Assembly: GCA_030272155.1 (NCBI GenBank)
Contig: CP126195.1
Coordinates: 5,563,001-5,627,000, forward strand
DNA from: Tetradesmus obliquus
Lineage: Eukaryota > Chlorophyta > Chlorophyceae > Sphaeropleales > Scenedesmaceae
Length of the DNA: 64,000 bases
Reading direction: 5' to 3'
Shown here: positions 1 to 9,594 of the stretch, piece by piece
How the letters are laid out: each line of letters starts with the position of its first letter
How positions within the stretch are numbered: position 1 is the first letter of the stretch
Made by a program: the position numbers and the translations under genes
Notes under the pieces: model-generated
What the model was told of the DNA's origin: nothing
Databases searched by the model: none
Seen by the model: only the letters and a program-made list of their open reading frames with translations

Positions 1-1857
1 CACATGATGTGGCGGTGCCGGCAGGCAGTTTGTCCAGCAACACGACCGGCTACTGACCGTTTCTCTGTCTTGTACGGCGCATGCACCGAGATTATAACAC
101 TTGGCTAACACTTGCACGACATAAGGCTGGAGCATCACCTACTGGCTTTGCATACTCGTTTTGGTGGAGCGTGGTTGAACAGTGCTTTTGTTACAGCGTT
201 GCCCTACACGAGCTTTGCGTTGTGGGTGGTTTCTGTGCGGTCAGCGCACTGTACGGTGATGAGGGCTGATGACTGCAGGAGTCAGCTTGTTGAATTGTGG
301 GCTAGGGGCAGGCCGCTTGACATGCTTTGTCAGCTGTGCTAGGAAAGCATGCAGTGCCTGGCTCTGCAGCTCTTTACAGCAGCGCTGCTGCAGCTGCAGC
401 GTGCTTAGCAGGCCACTGCAAGCGCAAGGAAGGCTGAATCAGCCTAACCTCGGCTAGCCTAGACATACACTGAGTGAATGTCTTTGTGGCGCATGGGTCT
501 TCCACTGTCGTTGTGGAAAGGGCCTGCATACACTGGCGGCGCAATGAACACTTGGACATGCAAAGCAGCGTCTGCAGGATCGAAGCAGAGCGGCATGTCC
601 CGGCAATTCACGGTTGCTGCTGTGACTGCTGCTTGCTGCTGTGACAGTTGCGGGCGCCTTTAATCTGCTCTCTTTCTCTACATTTGCATAGGGCTGTTGT
701 TGTAGGATTATTGTGGCAGCAAATCATATGTCCGGCTGTTGCTGCGGCAGGCACGGCACTCCGAACTGTTGTTTTGTTGCTGAATGGCCTCACCATATGC
801 CAGCCCTTTCACGCACGTGTGATGAGTTGCAAGGGACGCGCGTGCACGTTGCAGTTTGGGCCGTGTCACGTGCTGAGGATGCGCGCTCAATGTTGGACGT
901 GCGATGTCCTGCATGGCCTGAAGACGCGCACAGCTGTGAACCCTGTACAGGCCCTGTAAACCCTGTACAGGCCCTGTAAACCCTTTAAACCCTGTACAGG
1001 CCCTGTAAACCCTGTAAACCCTGTAAACCCTGTACAGGCCCTGTAAACCCTGTACAGGCCGCCATTGTGCCCTGCATGCATCACTCAACCCTGGACTTTC
1101 TTGGATCGCCACGGGGAGCATCAGCCTTTTGCTTCAGTACTACCAGTGGTGATGCGTGGCACTGTCAAAAGTCATATGGTTGCTTACAGGTGTCCAGTTT
1201 GCAGGCCCCGCCACACGTGGCAGTTGGCGGGAACACCACACACTTCTGGCCTCATTTCCTGCTGGTGCCTCAGCAAACCAAATCCAACCACTCTGCAGGA
1301 TGGCGTAGTGGGCCGATGGTGGCTGGCCTGCACTCATTTCAACGTATGTACTGCTGGGGAAGTGCGTCCTTTTGATGGATTCTCTTGTGTACTCACCAGC
1401 CGCTGCTACTTCAGCAGCTGCTTGATGCGCTGCACAGAACCTGAATCATTTACACAGCGTCAACCACACCATGTAGAAGATGCATGCCATGCCAGTGCAA
1501 CTTGCAAACTTTTGGTCAACATAAACTGCCCTAGCACCCTCGCTGCTGCCACTGGCCCAGCAGCTCAGTAGCCTAATCCCAGGCCAGCTAATCCCAGGCC
1601 CTAGGGCGCAGCGTCCTTGATTTGTGTGTTACACGACGGGAACACAGCCCTTTTTGAGCCAATGACAGGCGCATTGGGCAACCACTTTATCCATCAGCCA
1701 TCCAGGGGCTGCCAGGCCCTGAGCCCTCACACGTGTGCAGTGTACTGCAGCAGAGCCAAGCTGTACGCACAAACCATGCTGATGACGCCTTCTGTGCACA
1801 ACTTGCAGTACGTCCGCTTCCGCTGACTGCAAGAGCGGCTCTTCTCGCGTTGCTGCG
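1..1857. other. No gene recognised (left flank)
   Basis: I see no conserved protein, splice-consistent exon or RNA gene here. The short open frames are low-complexity and match nothing I know. The stretch holds the satellite at 939-1060 and probably the 3' flank of the minus-strand EVE gene. A TTACA at about 1627-1631, which reads TGTAA (the usual green-algal poly(A) signal) on the minus strand, is a candidate end for that transcript. Confidence 0.5.
939..1060. repeat. Minisatellite of CCCTGTAAA and CCCTGTACAGG units
   Basis: The tract alternates a 20-bp unit (AACCCTGTACAGGCCCTGTA) with runs of a 9-bp unit (AACCCTGTA). The 20-mer contains the perfect 10-bp palindrome CCTGTACAGG. The 9-mer resembles the CCCTAAA plant telomere repeat with GT inserted, but it is not a telomere repeat. 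Confidence 0.9.
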
Positions 1858-1874
1858 CTTGCCACCCCCCTCTG

Positions 1875-1920
<46 letters not shown>

Positions 1921-1950
1921 GGGCTTCTCCTGGCCCTCAAGCCCCCGGCA
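1858..1950 (-). repeat. Tandem copy of the 3' end of the EVE-domain gene
   Basis: Read on the minus strand, this repeats the end of the EVE gene: GLEGQE, an Ala run encoded by GCA repeats, then EGGGKRS. It lies just downstream of the gene's own stop at 1967-1969. The copy then diverges and lacks the KGKKSS-stop ending, so it is a partial tandem duplicate of the terminal coding sequence and not a second gene. Confidence 0.8.
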
Positions 1951-1966
1951 CAAACTGCCTCTCCCG

Positions 1967-2006
1967 CTAGCTGCTCTTCTTCCCTTTGCTGCGCTTGCCG
2001 CCCCCC

Positions 2007-2041
<35 letters not shown>

Positions 2042-4288
2042 GCCCTCCTGGCCCTCTAGCCCCAGCACAAACTGCCACTCCTGCTGCGTCACCAGCTGCA
2101 CACTCAGCCGGGGCCTGTTGAACAGAGCCATGCCGGTTAGGCTGCCCTCCTTGTGGTTCTTGAGCTCTTCGAGTGTTATCTGCCTGCTCAGCTTCCGCAC
2201 CAGCTGGAAATCAACCTGAAAGAGATCAAAACACATGCAACCGAGCTACATTGAAAACAATCGACCACATTGACCGCACCAGCAATGGGTGCATTACGCA
2301 GCAGAGCAGCAGCAGTGATATGCGGTGGCAGCATGGGCTACCATTGAGGCCGCTGCTCACAAGAGCTCTGGTGATACAGCCGCCAGAGGGCACTGCCGCT
2401 CGCAGCTGGTATGTCCAGCTTCTTTGCATTGCATGGCTCGTGCTGTGAACAGGGGCCGGGCTGCACATCTACTCACAAACACTCAACATGCTGGTGAAGG
2501 ACATGTGCAGCTGAAGGACCTCAGGCACACACCACTGCGCACCTGCCACCACTTTGGGTTGTCTCTGCTGCTGCAAGCATCATAGTATTGGCTTGCAGGG
2601 TCGAAGGCGGTCACGTCTGGGTAGGCCTCGCGCACCACCTGGGCAGCACGTAGCAACATGCACAGCATGCAACAGCAGGCACAACATGCAGCAACAGGGT
2701 GGCAGCGTCGGAGCAGCACTGAGCACTTGCTTGACTGCAGAACACGTGTGGCGTGCCTCGCGTTTTCACTCCAGCAGCATGAAACGGGAATGATCAGGTG
2801 TTCAGCCAGCCAACATGCTCTTGTTTTGGCCTCACCTTGACGATGCCAACAATGCCCGGCACCTTGCAGCTGCTGTGGTAAAAGAACGCAAGGTCGCCCA
2901 CCCGCATGCTGCGCATGTTGTTGCGCGCCTGCGCGTTGCGCACCCCTGGTTGATACACATACAGCAGCCGGTGGTGTGGCAGCAGGTCAGGCAAGCGCTT
3001 TCAGTGCCGGGCGCAGAGGATAAATGTACTGCTGGACAGCTGCGCTGCAGAGTGCTGGCGCCAGCGCTGGCTAAACAATATGCAGCATGCTGCAGCCGCA
3101 GCACCAGCACAAAAAAATTGCGTCAAAACAGGTGTGCAATGTCCCATCCATCGCTGTGGGTGCGTCACTGCCCGCGGCTGTGCAAAGAAACCACTGCACC
3201 GTACAGTGCGTGCTGCAGCTGTTGCTGCTGCCGCCCCTGCTGCTGCTGCCGCCACTGACAGCAAAAGTGCTGCCATCACTGGTGATGTTCCTGCTGCTGC
3301 AACCCTGTTTGTGCTAACGCAGCCACTGCTGCTTCTGCATTCCACAAACAGGAGCACTGGTTGTAAGGCTGCTGCTGCTGCTGCTGCCGGTGCTGCTGCT
3401 GCCAGCTCACCGTCCCAACCCTCTGTTTGCTTGGGCCGTGCTTCCAGTTGGTCAATCGAGAATGCATCGGGCTCTGATTTGACCAGAAAGAACTGCAGGA
3501 GCACAGATATTCAAACTTGAATCAAGTGATGCAGCAAACAGCAGGCACTGCAGAAGTGAAAGTTTGGCTGTGTTGGCATCAGCTGCAACAGAGCTGGTAT
3601 AGACAAAGTGACACAGCAAACGTCTTGCACACGCTGCAGTGAGCAACAAAGTGTTTCCGCTTTGTAATACATGAAATGACAGTGCTTGAAAGGAGAGCTG
3701 GAACAACAGTTTTGAGGGCCGCCTTTATGTAGGCTCTAATGCAAATCCTGCAATGTGTGGCGAGCAATGCCCAGGCTGCTACAAATGCTTGTCCTGCTGC
3801 GCACGCACCTGTTGCACGGGGGCATCAGATGTCAGCGCATCTGCTGTTGCTGCTGCTGTGCTGGGAGCTGCTGCTGCTGCTGCTGCTGTTCCCTTCTTCC
3901 TTCCAGGCTTCTTTGCCGCTGCCTTTGCCTGCGCTGCCGCACCTGGCTTATCCGCTGCTGCAGCTGGCTTCTTAGCTGCTGCTGCGTCTGTCTGAGCAGG
4001 TGCTGCCTGCTCTGCTGGCTCAGTCTGCTGCTTCAATTCCTTTTTGACCCTCTGACGCTTGCTTGCAAGAGGCTGCTGTTGGCTGCTGTCTGCTGTGCCT
4101 GCACATTCTGCCGCTCCCGCTGCTGTTGCCTAGCATGCAGAAAGCCCGCCACTTGTTACTGGTTTAGCTGAGGTAGGTCAGAGATGGTTCTGGCACGAGC
4201 TCAAAAGCAGACTTGGCACTTGATCAGTGTCAGCAGCTGCAGTGCTGTTGTAACAGTGCAACCTGCTCACCCGAGCCCTACGCCCCAT
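1967..4288 (-). CDS. EVE-domain protein (THYN1/thymocyte nuclear protein 1-like)
   Basis: The EVE fold belongs to the PUA superfamily and is thought to bind modified DNA or RNA; plant and animal members are nuclear. Exons: 4271-4288 (MGRRAR), 3809-4129, 3411-3492, 2836-2945, 2543-2638, 1967-2215. All splice phases agree and sum to 876 nt, 291 aa. Exon 2 is a Lys/Ala-rich N-terminal extension with the nuclear-localisation-like run SKRQRVKKE and an AT-hook-like PGRKKG. The EVE domain starts with FFLVKSEPDAFSIDQL, runs across the WDG|VRNAQARNNMRSMRVGD junction and FFYHSSCKVPGIVGIVKV, and ends near QEWQFVLGLEGQE. The C-terminus is an Ala run plus KRSKGKKSS. The family assignment is strong from these motifs. 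The first exon is only 6 codons and was chosen because it has an ATG, a GTGAGC donor and the right phase, so it is the least certain part. Here EVE is the protein domain, unrelated to viruses. Confidence 0.85.
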
Positions 4289-6661
4289 GCTGATGCAGCC
4301 GCTCCGCCACAGTCGCTGCCTGTATGCTAAAGCGACTGTTTGGCGTGCGAACAGGGTAATGGTGGCAATGGTTGCGTTGTGATCACCAGGAGCAACGCAC
4401 AGACAGGCAAAACGACCAGCCAGCTTCGCGCTCATGCAACGTGCAACAAGAACATCAATCACTGCTTTGAAAAGGCCTTCAACGTAAACAAAAGCCGCGT
4501 GCTGCAGATGCTGTGTCATTGCAAACGTAGGGTCTGATTCCCCAACCCTGAATTCAAATTACACGCCAAAGAACCCGCATGCCAGCAGCGTCAGAATCGC
4601 GTCAACAGCTGGGTTAACGCACTTGCAGCAAATGCTACACGTACGCAGCATGCATTACCCTTTTGGCTGATGACACTGGGGAGGGCAGCAGCAAAGCTAC
4701 AGCAGCTGTCAACAGCAGTCAACATGGGGGGATCTTTTATGGGGTCTGAGGCGGCCACAGCAGAACAGGGGTAGACAGTGATGCGTCGTGCCACAGCTCA
4801 GACTTGCATCCGATGAACAGTTTTGTCACGTGCATGTGCACTGCAGTTAAGAGCAGTCCCTTGGTCTGAGCCCCTGTGCATGTTTACGTATGTTCAACAG
4901 TACCATACATATACCCCACATTCTGCTTGTTCTGCGCTACCTGTTGGCTTGTTGAGGAGGTTGCTTTTGCAGCAGCTACTCTGCCACTGTTTTTGTGATG
5001 ATGAACGCATGCTTTCCTGGCATCCACATCTGGCCCTACACACCTGCGTAGCGCACCGTTTGGCTCCGGCTGTACTAGCTTTGCGTTGTTTGCTTATCAC
5101 CCATGCAGAAGTCGGTTCCGGTTTGTGTCGAGCCCTGTGCAACCTTTTGCAGCGGCTACTAGGTAGTACTGGCACCGCGCTGTCACTGACTTGGCATGCA
5201 TGCCAAGTTTCGCATGGCTTCCTGCGGTGCGGCCGAGCTTGACAGTCAGCGGTTTGGAGGCTTTACACTGCAGTTTTGGGCACCATCCACCTGTCGTCGC
5301 ACTGCTCTGCCTTCTAGGCATTGCACCATTTTTGCTCTGATCCACGGGGTAGCTGGCTGCTGGCTGCATCATGCAGCCCTTTGACAGGCACGCGTGCCTA
5401 TCAGCCATACGACTGGACTAATGTTTGCTTGTCATATGAGCCGAGTTTGTTGAGCTGCCAGCATATTGCAGACGGAACTGCATGCCTGCAGGTCACCTGC
5501 ACCATGCAGGTCGCGTTTTCGCCACCTCCTTGTATTTCCATTGTAATTCATCCCAGCCAACAAATGGACAAGTCGTGTGCATCACTGCGACCATAGGAGC
5601 ACTGATAAACAGTTGGCGAGCAGGGTTTTACCAGAGTGCGGCAACTTGCGTTGAACGCGCCACCTCCTACTCACTATGGTGATGTTACTGACAGCTTTGC
5701 AGTGGTTGCTAACGCACATCACTGTATAAATAATTGCAGGAAAGACAACACAGCTTGCTGATTGCTTCACCTTGCAAGCCTTGAGAGCTGCCCAGCGTGC
5801 ACTGCAGGGGCAGAGGCAAAGTGTGTTACCTGCAGTGCTACACACAATCGACTGCTGCAGCACGCATTGAACAACAGCCAGCAGCTTGCACATAAAATAA
5901 CAAATACACATGCAATGCACGACAGTGTCTGCCAAGAGCTGCAGCGCACTGATGCCACAACTTCCTGAGTGGATCAAACACGAAAGCCCGTGGAAAAGGA
6001 TCCTTCCAGTGCAGCCAGCAATGCCAACGCTTGCAATGCTACCAACATCACTAGCAGCTACGGTGGCGCGTGCAGTACCCTTCACACAAGATTTCTGGCG
6101 GCGCTTTACTTGTACACAACGGCTCCAGCAGCACATCACATCAGCATACATGCTGTGCAGGGTGGGCTGTATGCCCATCCTCTGACACACATAAGGCAGT
6201 GCAGCATGCACCTTGCAAGTAGCCTTCACCAAGCTACCTATGTTACAACATGACAACACAGGTCATACACACCGGATACACATCATACTCTATCATACAC
6301 TATCGTACAGCAACACAGCATCATACACTAATTCTAACCATCAAAAAACAACCAAACGTCACATAATCCAACACATACACCTCCACATCATAGAGGCAGC
6401 ATGTCGCCCAAGATTCACAATGCTGCAGCCCAGTGTTGGGAAGTTCAAGAAACAACCAAGCCAACCATTGTTTGGAAAGATTTTGCCATACTGCCAAGCC
6501 AACCCCAATCGCAGCAAGCACGGAGTTTGAGGCATGTGATGAAGCACTGCAAGCTGTCCCAAGGCATGTTCCTGATGAAGCTGCAGCATAAGTGATGTGC
6601 TTCGTACTCGCTAGTGCTGCTGCTGCCACCGGCCCTCACAGCCGCTGTGTTTCCTGCACAG
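4289..6661. other. Intergenic, no gene recognised
   Basis: No conserved coding or RNA signal was found over about 2.4 kb. It must contain the promoter of the EVE gene and the 3' flank of the mTERF gene. A short AT-rich tract around 6250-6375 is made of loose repeats of ATCATACACTA. Confidence 0.5.
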
Positions 6662-8742
6662 TCATTGCACACTCATCATCAGCCACTGCAAAGTGTCAGA
6701 CGCCTCTTCGCTGCTGCTGCTGCCGCCATCGCAAGCGCCAGCTAGCTCGCCGACGCAATCGTCTCCAACCCGCTGCTGCTGCTGCTGCTGCTGCTGCCAG
6801 CGCTGGCTGCCCACAGGTGGCAGCCCATACAGCCCCAGGTACTGGAACTTGCGGATGTGGCGCCTGAAGTCACGCCCAAAGATGCGCGGGAACTCCCAAA
6901 CCTGCAGCAGGCACAGCAGGCACACAGCTCACATTGCAGGGACAAGCAAGTGACACGGCAGAAACCAACGTAATGTTGGCACAACTTTGTTGGTCCTTGC
7001 AGCCCCCGCAGTTTCATGGGCTGCACTGCCCAATGCAACCACATAAGCAAGTGCAGCACATACTACTCAGCATTGCTTGAAGGTGCGCAGCTGTGGATGA
7101 CCAGCGTATTTCGGTATCCTGGCTTTGTATAGAACTCGTCATTTTATATACTAAGTGACGGAGGCGGCACTCTGGCACGCACCAGCAGCCGAATGTCTTG
7201 TGCGCTGCAGCCCATGCTGCTGAGGTGGCTCAGCACGGGGCAGATGTCCCGCTCCAGCTGCTTGGCCAGCAGGTGCGGGTAGTGGCGCACGATACGGCCG
7301 CGGATGTGGCAGTCCTGCAGGCAAAGTGTCATGGGCAGCACATCTACAGTTTGGGATGTGGCAGTCCTGCAGGCAAAGTGTCATGGGCAGAAAAACTACA
7401 GGTTGGGATGTGGCAGTTCTGCAGGCAAAGTGTCATGGGCAGCAGATACACAGGTAGGGATGCGGCAGTCCTGCAGGTATGTGGCAGTCCTGTAGGCAAG
7501 CAGGCAGGGCAGTGGTGGGCTGGGCGAGGGCGATGGCAGGCAACACACTGGCAGGATGCTGAAGTATGGCAGCAGGGTGGTTGAACAGAGGCATGCAGTG
7601 GCAGCACGCGTGGCAGGCAGCAGGGCGGTGGCAGGGCTGTGTTGGGCAGCTGCAGTATGGCACATGCGTGTGTCGGTCCTGCAGGCAGAAAGCTGGCAGG
7701 CAGCTGCTGGGTGATTTGAAACAGCTGAGGGAGCCTACCACACTAGAATCCACACTGCTGCTGCTGCTGTGCTAGCTGGCGCACGTTAGGCAGGACATGC
7801 GTGCTGGCCCCATGCAATGCAGCATATTTGAATTACCCCCAGCGCCATGTTGCTTGCGGCCGCACACCTGGTAGCCGAGGTGCTTGAAGAAGAGCAGCGT
7901 CCTGCCAGACTCGTAGATGCTGCAGTGCGCAAACAGCTCAGGGCAGGCCAGCAGCAGCCTGCTGATGTCGGGCGCTGCCAGGCCATACGCTTGCAGGAAC
8001 TCCACCTGGATCAGCAGCAGCAGCAAGTGCGCATCCTGTGAATGGACGTCAGTGCAACTGCATTTAAACATCACCCAGGCGTGCGTTGCCGCAGCTGAGG
8101 GACAGTTGCCTTTCATTGTGTGTGTTGCAACACATCAAGCCTGCCCGATATGATGCTTTAACAGGCGGATACAGGCCCCTGCAAGCTCCCCTCGCCGCAC
8201 TGCATAACTCACTCAGGCGCGGCTGCAAGAAGATCAGCCACAGGTCAAGGCTCTCAAGTGGTTTTCAGGGCGCTGCTGCTACTCACCCACGCCTGCAGTG
8301 GGCTGGGGTGCTGCTGCACCTGCAGCACCTCAGGGTGCCTCTGCAGCAGCTCATGTAGCTGCTGTGCGTCCTGCACAAGCTCCTGCAGCAGCGACAGCTC
8401 CGCTGCACAGGCATGCTGCGCCTGCTGTGCCACGTCATCACTGCACGCCGGGTCAGCGCCAGACAGGCCTGCAGCTGACGGCAGTAGCAGCCTGCTGCTG
8501 CGTTGACTAAAGCTATTGCTGCCTGCCTGTAGTGCCAAAGGCCTTGCTAGGCCTGTGGTGGTCTGCCTGCCCATTGCCGCTGATGTGGCAATTGCATGCC
8601 ATGCAGTGTGATGGTGCTGCCTGATCGCTGCTGCTGAATTGATGGCTGGTCTGGGCAGGTGTGACAGCAGACTTTGCTGCTTTTGAACCCCATGTGGAGC
8701 ATCATGAAGATGCAGCTTGCCGTGCAGGCTGCCCAGATGCAT
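6662..8742 (-). CDS. mTERF-family protein, likely organelle-targeted
   Basis: mTERF proteins are helical-repeat nucleic-acid binders that act on transcription, termination and RNA processing in mitochondria and plastids; algal MOC1 is one. Exons: 8287-8742, 7868-8005, 7183-7314, 6662-6901. All junctions are phase 0, giving 321 aa. The family is shown by tandem helix motifs: EFLQAYGLAAPDISRLLLAC then P(E)LF, FFKHLGYQ, RHYPHLLAKQLERDICPVLS and HLSSMGCSAQDIRLL, followed by VWEFPRIFGRDFRRHIRKF at the end. The first exon carries a Ser/Arg/Ala-rich region (from MGRQTTTGLARP, residue 57) typical of an organelle presequence; either the ATG at 8742 or the one at 8574 could be the start. The C-terminus has a Gln run. 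It is divergent from the kinase gene, whose start lies 466 bp away. The subtype and target organelle are not resolved. Confidence 0.8.
7302..7500 (-). repeat. 52-bp array carrying copies of the mTERF exon 3 acceptor edge
   Basis: Exon 3 of the mTERF gene begins at 7314 (minus strand), after the acceptor CTGCAG, with GACTGCCACATCC. The same edge plus about 35 bp of intron recurs upstream in the intron, with copies starting at about 7366, 7418, 7470 and 7489. The period is 52 bp for the first three. The first three copies keep CTGCAG; the last has CTACAG. The exon portion in each copy is only about 13 nt before it runs into the next repeat. Confidence 0.85.
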
Positions 8743-9208
8743 GGGTGCGGTGCAGGAAGGCCGTTGTGAGGGTTACTGGCACGGTGACAGCGATGAACAG
8801 CACCTGCAATATACAAATAAAGTCAAGGCACTTTAATGATCTTCTCAACTCGATGTCAGAGCAAGCAGGAAATGCCGAGACCAAAGCCCTTGTTTGCGCG
8901 GGGCCGTAACACAGCAAGGACAGGAGAACGCCGTTGATACATCCCATGTTTCTTCTGTTCAGTTCTGTCTTGATCTGCCATCATTTGTCTTGCTGTTGTT
9001 GGACACGAGACAACACGACAAACAGCAAGCCGCAAGTTCCACCACCGGCCATAAACGCGATCAATCAAAATAATGTGCTGCTGAAATAGAATGCATGCTG
9101 GAGATGTGCATTAGCTGCACAACAACCCGGCTGAACTGTAGTCTACAGGCCGTAGAGTGCCTGGCAGCACACTCATTTGAGCAGTGAAGCTTATCATTTA
9201 CAACAGAC
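8743..9208. promoter_or_regulatory. Shared head-to-head promoter region of mTERF and kinase genes
   Basis: 466 bp separate the two divergent ATGs, so both promoters and both 5' UTRs must lie here unless 5' UTR introns exist further out. I see no clear TATA box. The inference rests on gene layout only. Confidence 0.45.
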
Positions 9209-9559
9209 ATGTCCTGGTCCGACCCACTACATGGCAACCCGCGCTACGAGAGCATTAGGACCCTGAGCACAGGAACTCGCAGCTTCGTTCAGCTGGCTGT
9301 TGATCGCTCCACTGGCGAGCAGGTGGCGATCAAGTTCACTCAGAGAGGTGGGTCATTCTATTGAGCACTGGCAGCAGGATGGTGCATGGCTGTGTAGTTG
9401 GTTCGAGCACACTGCTTCAGCTTCAGGGAAGGTGTCACCATTGCTGCAAATCAAGATTGGACTGGGATGGATGGTTTGTACAGATCCCGTAGCAGCAGCC
9501 AAGCTGCAGCAGCCAAACCAAAGGCTGATAAGCAGCACAATGAAGCAGTGCTGCGGCAG

Positions 9560-9594
<35 letters not shown>

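Noticed and set aside
939-1060. True interstitial telomere
   Set aside because: The unit has an inserted GT and alternates with a palindrome; it does not match plant or algal telomere units.
1629-2078. Polyglutamine open frame on the minus strand
   Set aside because: An out-of-frame shadow of the EVE gene's Ala run and its tandem copy; the EVE frame has a stop at 1967-1969 and conserved sequence upstream.
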